A DNA stretch of 64,000 nt from Allobosea sp. (GTDB lineage: Bacteria; Pseudomonadota; Alphaproteobacteria; Rhizobiales; Beijerinckiaceae). Under the pieces are notes generated by a model that had not been told where the DNA came from, ran no database searches, and saw nothing but the letters and a program-made list of their open reading frames with translations. Of this stretch, positions 46,807 through 57,100 are shown in pieces; positions within the stretch are counted from its first letter, which is position 1, and the number at the start of each line of letters is the position of its first letter. The stretch covers positions 1-64,000 of the forward strand of contig NZ_JAFKFW010000008.1 in the NCBI RefSeq assembly GCF_017308015.1. The letters run 5' to 3'. The position numbers and the translations under genes are program-made.

Positions 46807-47321
46807 GATGTCGACAAGCCCGCGGTGAAGAGCCGGTGGGCGCGGCGCAGCACGTCGCCGAGCTCGCGCGTGGTCGCCAATCCGCCGAGTTTCAGCGGGT
46901 CTGCCCATTTCACAGCCCCGGCTTCCGGTCCTGGGCGCGGCTCGCCGGAGAGCCATTCGCCGACGAAGGAGGCGACGACGAAATGATGCGTCACCGCACC
47001 CTTGGCGTCGCGGCCGAAAATCTCGACATGGCGATTGAAGCCGAGAATGCGGGCTACGACGCCGACCTCCTCCTCCAGCTCGCGCAGGGCCGCCTCCTCG
47101 AGCGTCTCGCCGGCCTCGACCTTGCCGCCCGGCAACGACCAGAGCTGGTCGGCCGGCGGCTTCGTCCGTGTCGCCAGCAGCACCTTGCCGTCGCGGAAGA
47201 CGGCGACGGAGGCCGCCAGCACCGGTCGCGCCGCCGCCCGGCCGGGCGTGGGGAAGCGGATGACCTGGCCGCCATCCTCGCTCATCGGGCGTTGATCGGC
47301 ATCAAACGTGCTGTCCGCCAT
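46803..47321 (-). CDS. Nudix hydrolase
   Basis: The 172-residue protein has a clear Nudix box, GGKVEAGETLEEAALRELEEEVGV (about 65-88), which meets G-x5-E-x7-REUxEExGU. Before it come SVAVFRDGKVLLATRTKPP and LWSLP, as in ADP-ribose pyrophosphatase- and MutT-like members. A C-terminal HHFVVASFVGEWLSGEPRPGP segment is typical of NUDIX genes in this locus in rhizobia. Substrate unknown. Start at 47321 (overlapping the SDR gene) or 47285; neither has a strong signal. It is coupled to the TIGR02301 gene downstream. Confidence 0.9.
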   Translation of the reverse strand: MADSTFDADQRPMSEDGGQVIRFPTPGRAAARPVLAASVAVFRDGKVLLATRTKPPADQLWSLPGGKVEAGETLEEAALRELEEEVGVVARILGFNRHVEIFGRDAKGAVTHHFVVASFVGEWLSGEPRPGPEAGAVKWADPLKLGGLATTRELGDVLRRAHRLFTAGLSTS

Positions 47322-48078
47322 TGATGTGCAGTTCCGAGCCTGTGACGTAGCTCGATGCGTCCGTGCAAAGGAAATAGATCGCCTTGGCGACCTCCTCGGG
47401 CTTGCCGAGGCGCTGCATCGGCAGGGTCGCGACGATCTTCTCGGTGCCGGGCGAGAGGATGGAGGTGTCGATCTCACCGGGCGAGATCGCGTTGACGCGC
47501 ACGCCGAGCGGACCGAAATCGGCCGCCATCTCGCGGGTCAGGCTGGCGAGCGCCGCCTTCGACGTCGCATAGGCCGCGCCGGCGAAAGGATGGACGCGCG
47601 AGCCCGCGATCGAGGAGACGTTGACGATCGCCCCCTTCGCTACGGTGAGCTCGTCGAGCAGGCCACGTGCCAGCATGATCGGCGCGAAGAAATTGACCTG
47701 GAAGACCTTGTGCCAGTCGTTGAAGGATGTGGTGGCGGCGCCGAGACGCTCGCCGTTGCGCCCCTTCGGCGAGATGCCGGCATTGTTGACCAGCGCGTTG
47801 AGCTTGCCGCCCTCGACGGCCAGTCGTTTTTTGATCTCCGCGATGCCGCGCATCGTGTCTTCTGGATCGCCGAGATCGATCTGGACATGGTCGTCGGCGC
47901 CCGATGGCCACGGGCACTTGTCGGAGAAGGCCTGGCGCGAGCAGGACAGGATGCGCCAGCCCGCCATGGCGAACTGCATCACCGTGGCATGGCCGATGCC
48001 GCGGCTCGCCCCGGTCAGCAGCATCACCGGGCGCTTGCCCGGTTCGGTCTTCGGGAAATCGAATTTCGGCATCGCCAT
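47302..48078 (-). CDS. Short-chain dehydrogenase/reductase
   Basis: The 258-residue NAD(P)-dependent protein shows the classical SDR motifs: TGASRGIGHAT for cofactor binding (about 22-32), NNAG near 96, IVNVSSIAG with the catalytic serine, and YATSKAAL with the catalytic Tyr and Lys near 165-172. The C-terminus INGGQHV is also typical. Substrate not predictable. ATG at 48078. The gene overlaps the Nudix gene by 20 bases and lies 13 bases from pdxH, so pdxH, SDR, Nudix and TIGR02301 may be one operon. Confidence 0.94.
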   Translation of the reverse strand: MAMPKFDFPKTEPGKRPVMLLTGASRGIGHATVMQFAMAGWRILSCSRQAFSDKCPWPSGADDHVQIDLGDPEDTMRGIAEIKKRLAVEGGKLNALVNNAGISPKGRNGERLGAATTSFNDWHKVFQVNFFAPIMLARGLLDELTVAKGAIVNVSSIAGSRVHPFAGAAYATSKAALASLTREMAADFGPLGVRVNAISPGEIDTSILSPGTEKIVATLPMQRLGKPEEVAKAIYFLCTDASSYVTGSELHINGGQHV

Positions 48079-48091
48079 GGAACGGGAATCC

Positions 48092-48706
48092 TCAGGGATA
48101 GAAGCGCGTCTTGGTCCACGCCTCGCCAGCGGCGCTGCGGCGGAAGACGATGCGGTCATGCAGGCGGAAGGCGCCATCGCGCCAGAACTCGATATAGGTC
48201 GGGGTGATGCGGAAGCCACGCCAGTAGGGCGGGCGCGGAATCTCGCCGATGCCGAATTTCAGCGTGTAGCTCGCCACTGCCTTCTCCAGCGCAAAGCGGC
48301 TCTCCAGCGGGCGGGACTGCTGGGAGGCCCAGGCGCCGATGCGGCTGTCGCGCGGGCGGGACTGGTAGTAGGCGTCCGATTCGGCGTCGCTCACCAGCGC
48401 GACCGTCCCGCGGATGCGGATCTGCCGGCGCAGGCTCTTCCAGTGGAACAGCGCGGCAGCCTTGGGCTGGCCGAGCAGTTCCTGCCCCTTCTGGCTTTCG
48501 GTGTTGGTGTAGAACACGAAACCGTCCGGGTCGTGGCCCTTGAGCAGCACCATACGGCTGTTCGGCATGCCCTCGGCATCGACGGTGGAGAGCGCCATTC
48601 CGGTCGGGTCGTTCGGCTCCGATTTCGTGGCCTCGTCCAACCACTTCTGGAACAAGGCGAAAGGCTCGTTTTCCTCGGTGAAGTCACCGCTCGTTAACGC
48701 TTGCAC
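48092..48706 (-). CDS. pdxH: Pyridoxamine 5'-phosphate oxidase
   Basis: The 204-residue FMN enzyme oxidises pyridoxamine/pyridoxine 5'-phosphate to pyridoxal 5'-phosphate. Family marks: [76 protein letters not shown] and the C-terminal [14 protein letters not shown]. Length is normal. The start is a GTG at 48706 with AGGA about eight bases upstream; no ATG fits without losing the N-terminal helix. It is divergent from the lipoprotein gene. Confidence 0.97.
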   Translation of the reverse strand: MQALTSGDFTEENEPFALFQKWLDEATKSEPNDPTGMALSTVDAEGMPNSRMVLLKGHDPDGFVFYTNTESQKGQELLGQPKAAALFHWKSLRRQIRIRGTVALVSDAESDAYYQSRPRDSRIGAWASQQSRPLESRFALEKAVASYTLKFGIGEIPRPPYWRGFRITPTYIEFWRDGAFRLHDRIVFRRSAAGEAWTKTRFYP

Positions 48707-48829
48707 GTTCTAATCCTCGGGTAGTGGAAATGGCGTTGGGTGAGCGCAGAAGTGGTCGGGGTCCGGGCGATTGGTTTATATAAGGCAGGGGCGGGGGCGT
48801 TCCAAAGCCTCAACCGTTGCGCAACCCCC

Positions 48830-49300
48830 ATGCGCCCACTGGCTGCCGCCGTGGTTCTGGGGCTGCTCGGTGCCGGCTGCTCGGTCTCCTTCCCGATTCT
48901 CGGCCTGTCGAGCAAGAGCGAGGACGAGGTCGCCGCGACCTCGGCGATGACGACTTCGGCGGTTCTGCCGGCCCGCGGTGGTGATCACGCCGGGCCACTC
49001 GCCAGTCTGGCGGCGGATCTCGGGCCGGAAGACATGCGTCGTGCCGACGGCGCGATGAGCGTGGCGCTCGATCCTCAGGGCAATGGCGCTGCCGTCTCCT
49101 GGGACAATCCCCAAAGTGGCATCAAGGGTTCTTTCATCCCGGTCGGTGGCCCGTTCCTGCGCTCCGACGAGATCTGCCGCGCTTTCATCGCCAGCGTCCA
49201 GACGCAGGCGAAGCCGGTCAAGCTGCAGGGCACGGCCTGCCGCCCGTCGGGTGGCGAATGGGCGGTCAAGGACATGGGGCCCTGGAAGGACCTGGGCTGA
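48830..49300 (+). CDS. Surface lipoprotein, 17-kDa-antigen-like (RT0821/Lpp0805 type)
   Basis: The 156-residue protein starts [21 protein letters not shown], a lipoprotein signal with the lipobox LGAGC. The C-terminal domain ([20 protein letters not shown], then [15 protein letters not shown]) matches the end domain of RT0821/Lpp0805 surface proteins, including the two cysteines. It is probably an outer-membrane lipoprotein. I chose the ATG at 48830 because it puts the lipobox at the normal position; an upstream in-frame start would bury it. Function in the family is unclear. Confidence 0.85.
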   Translation: MRPLAAAVVLGLLGAGCSVSFPILGLSSKSEDEVAATSAMTTSAVLPARGGDHAGPLASLAADLGPEDMRRADGAMSVALDPQGNGAAVSWDNPQSGIKGSFIPVGGPFLRSDEICRAFIASVQTQAKPVKLQGTACRPSGGEWAVKDMGPWKDLG

Positions 49301-49454
49301 CGCTTTCTGCTCCGCTTGCTTCGCCGTTGAACCGGGTGCAAAACGGCCCGGGATAGGTGTTGCGTACACGCCACACCGCCCCCACATAGGGCGAGACGGA
49401 CGGCTGGCGGCTTCGGCGCTGGCCGTTCGGTTTTGCGTGGAAACGAGGTTTTGG

Positions 49455-50384
49455 ATGCGCGATCCCTATCAGGTTCTGGGCGTCGCCCGCGGCGCGAGCG
49501 ATGCGGAAATCAAGAAGGCTTTCCGTCGCCGCGCCAAGGAGCTGCACCCGGACCGCAACCGGGACGATCCCAAGGCGCAGGACAAGTTCGCGGAGCTCAA
49601 CAGCGCCTATGAGATCGTGGGCGACGAGGCCAAGCGCAAGCAGTTCGACCGCGGCGAGATCGACGCCGAGGGCAAGCCGCGCTTCCAGGGCTTCGAGGGC
49701 ATGGGCGCCGGCCGGGGCGGGCGCAGTGGCGGGTTCGAGTTCAATTTCGGCCAGGGCGGGGGCCATCCCTTCGCAGGCCGCGGCGGCCCGGGCGGTGGCG
49801 ATGCCGGCTTCGATGCCTCCGACATCTTCTCCTCGCTCTTCGGCGAGGGCGCACGGCGTGCCCGTGGCAGGCCCGAGCCGCAGAAGCCGCCGGAGCAGAG
49901 CTTTACCCTCGAGGTCACGCTGGCGCAGGCCGCGACCGGCGGCACGCGCCGGGTCAAGCTGCCGGGCGGGCGCGAAGTCGAGATCACCATCCCCGAGGGC
50001 GTGAGCGACGGCAAGGTGATGCGCCTGCGCGGGCTCGGCCAGGCCGATCCGTTCTCGGGCGAGACCGGCGACGTGATGATGACCATCAAGATCAAACCGG
50101 ATTCCCGTTTCACCGTCGACGGCAATGATCTGCGCACCCGCGTCGCGGTGCCGCTCGCGAAGGCGGTGCTCGGCGGGCCGCTGCATGTGCCGACGCTGAC
50201 CGGAGCCGTCGAGATGAATATTCCGCCGCTGACCGGCACGACCCGGCAGTTCCGCCTGCGCGGCAAGGGGCTCAAGGGTGAGAAGGGTGCTGTGGGCGAC
50301 CTCTTCGTGGCCATCGACATCGAGATGCCCGCGAACGATGCGGAACTCACCGCGCTGATGAAGGCGCGCGACGAGGCGAACTGA
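49455..50384 (+). CDS. DnaJ-type co-chaperone without zinc finger (CbpA-like)
   Basis: The 309-residue protein has an N-terminal J domain ([20 protein letters not shown], with HPD in [11 protein letters not shown] near residue 32), a Gly/Phe-rich region (about 78-120) and a C-terminal substrate-binding part ([56 protein letters not shown]). The CxxCxGxG zinc repeats of true DnaJ are missing, so this is a class B, CbpA-like Hsp70 partner. Location near pdxH and fabI is as in rhizobia. ATG at 49455. Confidence 0.95.
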   Translation: MRDPYQVLGVARGASDAEIKKAFRRRAKELHPDRNRDDPKAQDKFAELNSAYEIVGDEAKRKQFDRGEIDAEGKPRFQGFEGMGAGRGGRSGGFEFNFGQGGGHPFAGRGGPGGGDAGFDASDIFSSLFGEGARRARGRPEPQKPPEQSFTLEVTLAQAATGGTRRVKLPGGREVEITIPEGVSDGKVMRLRGLGQADPFSGETGDVMMTIKIKPDSRFTVDGNDLRTRVAVPLAKAVLGGPLHVPTLTGAVEMNIPPLTGTTRQFRLRGKGLKGEKGAVGDLFVAIDIEMPANDAELTALMKARDEAN

Positions 50385-50539
50385 GCCGGCTCCGACGCCG
50401 ACGCAGCCCAGAACGCGGCGGGCGGGCCGCGGAGCGCGCCTCCATGCATGATTCAGCCGTGGAGGCGGGCATCAAAGCGGTTCCCGTTTCCCTGCGACTG
50501 TTCTAAGAGACCTGCTCATCGTTCATCTGCGGGTTTCCC

Positions 50540-51379
50540 ATGCCTGATTCCAACGCCGTTTCGCCGACCGCCAATCTCCTCAAGGGCAAGCGCGGGCTCG
50601 TGATGGGCGTCGCGAACAACCGGTCCATCGCCTGGGGCATCGCCAAGGCGGCTGCGGACGCGGGCGCGGAACTCGCCTTCACCTATCAGGGTGATGCGCT
50701 GAAGAAGCGGGTCGAGCCGCTCGCCAAGGAACTTGGCGGCCATGTCGTCGGCCATTGCGACGTCACCGACGGCGCCACGATCGACGCGGTCTTCGCCGAG
50801 GTCGAGAAGCTCTGGGGCAAGCTCGATTTCGTCGTCCATTGCATCGCCTTCTCCGACAAGGACGAGCTGACCGGCCGTTATGTCGAGACTAGCGAGGCGA
50901 ATTTCACGAAGTCGCTGCTCATCTCCTGCTACTCCTTCACGGCGATCACCCAGCGCGCCGAAAAGCTGATGACCGATGGCGGTTCGCTGCTGACACTGAC
51001 CTATTACGGCGCCGAGAAGTGGATGCCGCATTACAACGTCATGGGGGTCGCCAAGGCCGCGCTGGAATCGAGCGTGCAGTATCTCGCCGCCGATCTCGGC
51101 CCGTCGAAGATCCGCGTCAACGCGATCTCGGCCGGTCCGATCAAGACGCTCGCGGCTTCCGGGATCGGCGATTTCCGCTACATCCTGCGCTGGAACGAGT
51201 ACAATTCGCCGCTGCGCCGCACGGTCACGATCGAGGAGGTCGGCGAGACCGCGGTCTTCCTCGTCTCCGACATGTCGCGCGGCATCACCGGCGAGATCAT
51301 GCATGTCGACGCCGGTTACCATGTCGTCGGCATGAAGGTGCCGACCGCGCCCGACATTTCCCTCGACAAGGGCGACTGA
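50540..51379 (+). CDS. fabI: Enoyl-[acyl-carrier-protein] reductase (NADH)
   Basis: The 279-residue enzyme catalyses the last step of each fatty-acid elongation cycle. It shows the FabI-type cofactor site GLVMGVANNRSIAWGIAKA, FVVHCIAFSDKDEL, the catalytic YYGAEKWMPHYNVMGVAKAAL with Tyr-x6-Tyr-like spacing and Lys (about 153-173), and RVNAISAGPIKTLAASGI. FabI is the target of triclosan-type inhibitors. Length is normal and the start is ATG. It is a stand-alone gene, convergent with folK. Confidence 0.97.
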   Translation: MPDSNAVSPTANLLKGKRGLVMGVANNRSIAWGIAKAAADAGAELAFTYQGDALKKRVEPLAKELGGHVVGHCDVTDGATIDAVFAEVEKLWGKLDFVVHCIAFSDKDELTGRYVETSEANFTKSLLISCYSFTAITQRAEKLMTDGGSLLTLTYYGAEKWMPHYNVMGVAKAALESSVQYLAADLGPSKIRVNAISAGPIKTLAASGIGDFRYILRWNEYNSPLRRTVTIEEVGETAVFLVSDMSRGITGEIMHVDAGYHVVGMKVPTAPDISLDKGD

Positions 51380-51433
51380 CTTTTCGCCTCGGATCGCCCG
51401 GCCGTCCGGCCTGATCGATTCGGCGCGATGCGC

Positions 51434-51949
51434 CTAGTCTGCCAGCAGATCCCTCAGTCGATCCGTCGCGGCCTCGTCGCGGCGGATCGTTTCGTCTGTG
51501 GCGGCGGCAAGCAGATCGGCCACGCTGCGCCCGCCGATCAGGCGCTGCGGCAGAATCTCCGCGAGCGGTGTCAGCACGAAGGCGCGCTCGGGGATGCGCG
51601 GATGCGGGATCTGCAGTCGCGCCTGGTCGATGATCGCGTCGCCATAGGTCAGGATATCGATATCGAGCGTGCGCGGCCCCCAGCGCTCGCGCCGCTCGCG
51701 GCCTCCGGCACGCTCCAGTTCGAGGCAGAAAGCGAGCAGGTCCTGCGGCGGCAGCGAGGTCTCGACCAGCGCGGCCATGTTGAGGAACTCAGGCTGATCG
51801 GTCTTGCCCCAGGGTGGCGTGCGATAGATCGAGGACAGCCGGCCGAGCGCGACATCCGGATGCTCGCGCAAGCCCTTCAGCGCCGAGGCGAAGGCCGCGA
51901 CGGGATCGCCGATATTGCCGCCGAAGGCGAGTGCGGCCTCAACCTTCAC
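51434..51949 (-). CDS. folK: 6-hydroxymethyl-7,8-dihydropterin pyrophosphokinase
   Basis: The 171-residue enzyme transfers pyrophosphate to the pterin before folP acts. HPPK marks: ALAFGGNIGDPVAAFASAL at the N-terminus, SSIYRTPPWGKTDQPEFLN, CLELERAGGRERRERWGPRTLDIDIL (about 80-106) and the LxIPHPRIPERAFVLTPL loop. ATG start overlaps folB by 11 bases. Together with folB and folP it forms a compact folate operon folP-folB-folK on the minus strand. Confidence 0.97.
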   Translation of the reverse strand: MKVEAALAFGGNIGDPVAAFASALKGLREHPDVALGRLSSIYRTPPWGKTDQPEFLNMAALVETSLPPQDLLAFCLELERAGGRERRERWGPRTLDIDILTYGDAIIDQARLQIPHPRIPERAFVLTPLAEILPQRLIGGRSVADLLAAATDETIRRDEAATDRLRDLLAD

Positions 51950-52313
51950 GCTGGAACCTCAACTGGATGCCGACCGAGCCGAGCGTCGCCGGGATCGGCG
52001 GTGCGGGCTTGCGCAGCGTGACCTCGACGCTCTCGACCGAGGGGAATGCGTCGAGGATCGCGAGAGCCACGGCCCGCGCCGCGCCCTCCAGCAGGTTGTA
52101 GCGGCGCGCTGTGAAGGTCTCGGCGACGATCGTGACGGCGCGGCCGTAATCGACGGTATCGGCGAGCCGGTCGCTGGAGGCGGCGGCCCGCAGGTCGGCA
52201 TTCAGCACGAGGTCGAGGACGAAGCGCTGGCCGAGCCGCTCTTCCTCCGAGAAGAAGCCGTGATAGGCGTAGATATCGAGTTTCTCGATCAGGATGCGGC
52301 CGGTTTCGCTCAC
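51939..52313 (-). CDS. folB: Dihydroneopterin aldolase
   Basis: The 124-residue enzyme cleaves dihydroneopterin to 6-hydroxymethyl-dihydropterin. Family marks are IEKLDIYAYHGFFSEEERLGQRFVLDLVL at the N-terminus, DTVDYGRAVTIVAETF and NLLEGAARAVALAILD, followed by VEVTLRKPAPPIP with the Lys and Pro of the C-terminal strand. Length is normal. The ATG overlaps the folP stop by four bases (ATGA), so translation is coupled. Confidence 0.96.
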   Translation of the reverse strand: MSETGRILIEKLDIYAYHGFFSEEERLGQRFVLDLVLNADLRAAASSDRLADTVDYGRAVTIVAETFTARRYNLLEGAARAVALAILDAFPSVESVEVTLRKPAPPIPATLGSVGIQLRFQREG

Positions 52314-53152
52314 AGGTCTGCTTTCATGCTGTCTTCGATGGCCGCCCAGGTCTTGAGCGCGTCGATATGCGGGGCGACGTCATGGGCGCGGATGATGGCG
52401 GCGCCGCGGCTCGCGCCATAGAGATGCGCGGCGATGCTGGCGGCGAGCCGCTCCGCCGGGACCTCCCGGCCGGTGATGCGCCCGAGCGTCGATTTCCGGG
52501 AGGCGCCGAGCAGGATCGGGCAGCCGAGCACGCTGAGCCGGTCGAGATGGCGGATCAAGTCGAGATTCTGCCTGACCGTCTTGCCGAAGCCGATGCCGGG
52601 ATCGACGACGATCTGGCTTTGCGGCACGCCGGCTTGCATCGCGATCGCGATCGAGCGTTCGAGGAAGCGCAGAACATCGTCGAAGATGTCGAGCGATGCA
52701 TCGATGGTCTCGCGGTTATGCATCAGGATGATCGGCGCGCCGGCCCGGGCGGCGACCGCTGCGATGCGCGGGTCGCGTTGGGCGCCCCAGACGTCGTTGA
52801 CGATCGCGGCCCCGGCGGCGAGAGCCGCTTCCGCGACCTCGGCCTTGTAGCTGTCGATAGAGATCGGCGTGTCGACCTTGGCCTTCAGCCCGGCGATGAC
52901 CGGCAGCACGCGGCCCATCTCGGTGGCGGCATCGACGGTGGCGTGGCCGGGCCTCGTTGATTCGCCGCCGATATCGACGATGGCCGCGCCTTCGCCGGCG
53001 AGGCGCGCGCCATGGGCGATCGCCGCCTCGGCATTCGCCAGCAATCCGCCGTCCGAGAACGAATCGGGCGTGATGTTGACGATGCCCATGACGAGCGGCG
53101 TCGCGGGAAGCGGGAGGCTGCGGCCGTCGGGCAGGGTAAGGGCAGGGGGCAT
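52310..53152 (-). CDS. folP: Dihydropteroate synthase
   Basis: The 280-residue enzyme joins the pterin pyrophosphate to p-aminobenzoate and is the sulfonamide target. Family marks: VMGIVNITPDSFSDGG (about 25-40), IVDIGGESTRPGH, PISIDSYKAEVAEAAL, VVDPGIGFGKTVRQNLDLI, LGASRKSTLGRITG and the C-terminal IIRAHDV. The ATG at 53152 (MPPALTLPDGRSL) fits length best; the frame extends further up without support. It is divergent from the histidine phosphatase gene. Confidence 0.96.
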   Translation of the reverse strand: MPPALTLPDGRSLPLPATPLVMGIVNITPDSFSDGGLLANAEAAIAHGARLAGEGAAIVDIGGESTRPGHATVDAATEMGRVLPVIAGLKAKVDTPISIDSYKAEVAEAALAAGAAIVNDVWGAQRDPRIAAVAARAGAPIILMHNRETIDASLDIFDDVLRFLERSIAIAMQAGVPQSQIVVDPGIGFGKTVRQNLDLIRHLDRLSVLGCPILLGASRKSTLGRITGREVPAERLAASIAAHLYGASRGAAIIRAHDVAPHIDALKTWAAIEDSMKADL

Positions 53153-53292
53153 GCGGTTCCGCCGATGATTGGGCAAGGGCGCTATACACAGCCCGTGTGG
53201 AATCGGCCACAGAAAGCGGCCGATTGTCACCCTCGGCGCAAAGCGCCGGGAAGAGCTTTGACCCTGCCGGTGCCAGCGTGCAGAAGCCTTCT

Positions 53293-53889
53293 ATGGTTCC
53301 GCTCTCGCTTCCTCACCGTCTCATTCTCGTCCGTCATGGCGAAACCGACTGGAATCGGGAGGGCCGCCTGCAGGGCAGCCAGGACATTCCCCTGAACGAT
53401 CTCGGCCGCCGTCAGGCTGCGGAGGCTGCCGGCCGCCTGAAGGCGCTGGAGCCGGCTTGCGCCGATCTCGACTATATCGGCTCGCCGATGCAGCGCGCGC
53501 GCGAGACCATGGATATTCTCCGGCGTGAGCTGGCTTTGCCGGCGGACGATTATCGTATCGACGATCGTCTGCGCGAATTGACCTTCGGCGAGTGGGAAGG
53601 CTTCACCTGGCGCGACATCCGCAAGGCCGAGCGCGAGCAGGCGCATCTGCGCGAGCGCGACAAATGGGGCTTCGTACCGCCGGGCGGCGAGAGCTACCGC
53701 ATGCTTGCCGAGCGGATACGGCCGGTTCTGGAAGAGCTCCAGCACGAGACGGTGATCGTCAGCCATGGCGGTGTCGCACGCGCCGTGCTGGCGCTGGTTG
53801 GGGCCGTGGCGCCGCGCGAGGCCTCGATGGTCGAAATCTGGCAGGGCAAGCTGCTCGTCGTCAGCGGGAACAAGGCGGACTGGCTCTGA
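53293..53889 (+). CDS. Histidine phosphatase (phosphoglycerate-mutase-like) protein
   Basis: The 198-residue protein has the RHGE active-site motif in LILVRHGETDWNREGRLQG (about 9-27), the second histidine in VIVSHGGVARAVL and the conserved DDRLRELTFGEWEGFTW segment. This is the histidine phosphatase superfamily, often annotated as phosphoglycerate mutase, but length and sequence are those of broad-specificity phosphatases. ATG at 53293; a GTG at 53278 is the alternative. In rhizobia a similar gene lies near fabI and aroC. Confidence 0.93.
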   Translation: MVPLSLPHRLILVRHGETDWNREGRLQGSQDIPLNDLGRRQAAEAAGRLKALEPACADLDYIGSPMQRARETMDILRRELALPADDYRIDDRLRELTFGEWEGFTWRDIRKAEREQAHLRERDKWGFVPPGGESYRMLAERIRPVLEELQHETVIVSHGGVARAVLALVGAVAPREASMVEIWQGKLLVVSGNKADWL

Positions 53890-54141
53890 GTTTCCCTCGG
53901 TGCCGGGGTGCAACGGCGCGCCGGCATTCATCATCGGTTCACGCGTGCTTCGGCAGGGAGGATATGCTAGCGAAGCAGCGTGATGCGGCAACCCTGCCCG
54001 GCCGGGGGGCTCATGCGAAAGTCGCGAGGCAGAAGCGGCGATTCCGGTTTTCTTCACGAGGTGCGTGATAAGGCGCCACAAGGGCCGAAGGCAGGATTTG
54101 CCGCGGCATGAGAGACGGGCCTTTCAGCGCAGCGGGGCGCG

Positions 54142-57100
54142 ATGAACGATATGACGAAGCTGTCGGCGGCGTCTGACGCGGCTGCCGCAAATCCCCTCGC
54201 CATGCTGGCCGGCGAGAAGCGTCCCGACCTGATTCGGGACGAGGTTCTGGCCGAAATTTTCGCGGCGACGACCGCGATCCGCCCCCATCATCCCGCTCTG
54301 ACCGACCTCGAGCGCCGCATGACCTACGCCGAGGTCTGGGCTGAAGCCGGACGCCAGGCGCGCGGCCTTCATCTCGCCGGCATCGGTCCCGGCGACATGA
54401 TCGGGCTGTGGATGCCGCGCGGAATCGACCTGCTCGTCGCGCAGATCGCGATCACCCGGGTCGGCGCGGCCTGGATTCCGTTCGATGCCGAAGCGCCGGT
54501 CGAGCGCATCGCGACCTGCCTCGACGACGCGCAGGCCAGAGGCATCGTCACCTGCACCGCGTGGGCCGGCCGGGCCGAGGCGACCGAACGCACCGTTTGG
54601 ACGCCCGGGGACCTTGCCGCGGGCGCCGATGGCACGGAGCCGCCGGCGCGCCCCGCCGGCCTGACGCCGGATCATCCGGCCTATCTGATCTACACTTCCG
54701 GCTCGACGGGCACGCCGAAGGCGATCGTCATCAGCCATCGCAACATCTGCCACTTTCTGCGCTCCGGGAACGCGATCTACGGCTTCGGGCCTGACGATGT
54801 CGTCTTCCAGGGCGCCTCCGTCGCCTTCGACCTGTCGATGGAGGAGATCTGGACGCCCTATCTCGTCGGCGCGACGCTCTTCGTCGCGTCACCCGAGATG
54901 ATGGGCGATGCCGAGAAACTGCCGGCGATCCTCAACCGGGCCGGCGTCACCATCATCGACACCGTGCCGACCCTGCTCGGCATCCTGCCGGCCGACGTGC
55001 CTTCGCTGAAGCTGATCCTGCTCGGCGGCGAGGCGCTGCCGCCCGCGATCGTGCAGAAATGGTCGAAGCCCGGCCGGCGCATCCTCAACACCTATGGGCC
55101 GACAGAGGCGACGGTGGTCGCGACCGCGGCCGAGGTCGTTCCCGGCGAGACGGTGACCATCGGCAAGCCGATCCCGAACTACACGGCCTATGTCGTCGGC
55201 GAGGACATGCGCCTCGTCCATCCCGGTGAGCAGGGCGAATTGCTGATCGGTGGCCCCGGCGTGGCCAGAGGCTATCATGGCCGTCCCGAGCTGACGGCGG
55301 AGAAGTTCATCGCCAACCCCTTCACCGGGGTCGCGGGCGAAGGCGATCCGATCCTCTACCGCTCCGGCGATGCCGTCAGCCTCGATGAAAACCGCAACAT
55401 CGTCTTCCACGGTCGCATCGACGACCAGATCAAGATTCGCGGTTTCCGCGTCGAGCTCGGCGAGATCGAGTCGAAGCTTGCCGACGAGCCCGGCGTCGCG
55501 CAGGCTGCGGTCGTGCTGCGCACCGATGACGGCATCGAGCGGCTTGTCGCCTTCGTCGTGCCAGAGCCAGGCGTCGCGGTCGATGGTCCGGCGTTGCGGG
55601 CGGCTCTGCGGGAAAAGCTGCCGCCCTACATGGTGCCGGCGCATTTCGAGGCGGCGGGCTCGCTGCCGCGCATGGTTTCCGGCAAGGTCGACCGCAAGAT
55701 GCTGAAGGCGGCGCCGCTGACGGCGCCGAGTGCGGATGGCGAGCAGGAGCCGCCGCGCAATGCGACGGAAGCCGCGCTGCTGGAAGCGGCCAAGCGCGTG
55801 CTCGGCACCGCGAGCTTGCCGCTGGAGGCTGATTTCTTCGTCGATCTCGGCGGGCACTCGCTGCTGGCGGCCCGCTTCATCTCGATCGTGCGCGAGATGC
55901 CGGCCTATGCCGGCATCACACTGCAGGATGTCTATGCCGCCCGCACCTTGCGGGCGATGGCGGTGCTTCTCGACGAGCGCGGCGTCGCCGTGGCCGAGGA
56001 TCTCTCCTTCACCCCGCCGCCTTTCCTGCGGCGCTTCCTCTGCGGCCTCGCCCAGGCGGTGGCGCTGCCGGTCATCATCGGCCTCGCGACGGCCCAATGG
56101 CTCGGCGTCTTCGTCACCTACATGATCCTCTCCGGCGAGGACCTGCCGCTGTTCGGCCAGATCGCCGCGCTGCTCGGCGTCTACGTCGCGATCATCGTCG
56201 TCACCGGCCTGATCGCCATCGGGTTGAAATGGCTGGTGCTGGGCCGGACGAAGCCGGGTGTCTATCCACTCTGGGGCGTCTATTATTTCCGCTGGTGGTT
56301 TGCCGCCCGCATCGCCGGGCTCGTCCATATCAAATGGCTGCAGGGCACGCCGGTGATGCGCTTCTACTGGCGCCTGCTCGGCGCCAAGGTCGGCCGCGAC
56401 GTCATCATCTCCGATTACGAGGCCGGCGCGATCGACCTGATCGAGATCGGCGACTTCACGACCTTCGGCTCGAAGACCACTTTCGCCAATGGCGAGGCGA
56501 TCGGTGACAAGCTGATCATCGGTCGCATCGCCATCGGCAAGGATGTCTCCGTCGGCGCCTCCGTCGTGCTCGGCCACGATTCGGTGATCGGCGACCATGC
56601 CGAAATCGGCGACCTGACCGCCGTTCGGCCCGGCGCCCGGATCGGGGCAGCCGAGGTCTGGGACGGCACGCCGGCGCGCAAGATCGGCACGGTCGATGTC
56701 GCTGCCCTGCCGCCGCAGGCCGAGGCGTCGGCAGGGCGGCGCGCGCTGCTGACGTGCTTCTATATCCTGATGCTGGTGGTGCTGCCGCCGGTCAGCCTGC
56801 TGCCGATCTTCCCGGCCTTCTGGCTGTTCGACAAGATCGACTACTTCATCGCCGGCTGGACCGATATCAGCTATCTCTGGTTCCTGCCGCTGCTGACCTG
56901 GCCGACGGCGATCGGCCTGATTGCCTTCACCGTGCTGCTGATGGCCGCCCTGCGCTGGGCGATCCTGCCGCGCGTGACCTCCGGCTCCTGGTCGATCCAT
57001 TCCGGCTTCTACGCTCGCAAATGGACGGTGGCGCTGGCGACCGAGGTGACGCTGGAGACGCTCTCCTCGCTCTTCGCCACCATTTATATGCGGGCCTGGT

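Noticed and set aside
49455-50384. Calling the co-chaperone dnaJ
   Set aside because: The zinc-finger repeats of class A DnaJ are missing; it is a CbpA-like class B protein.
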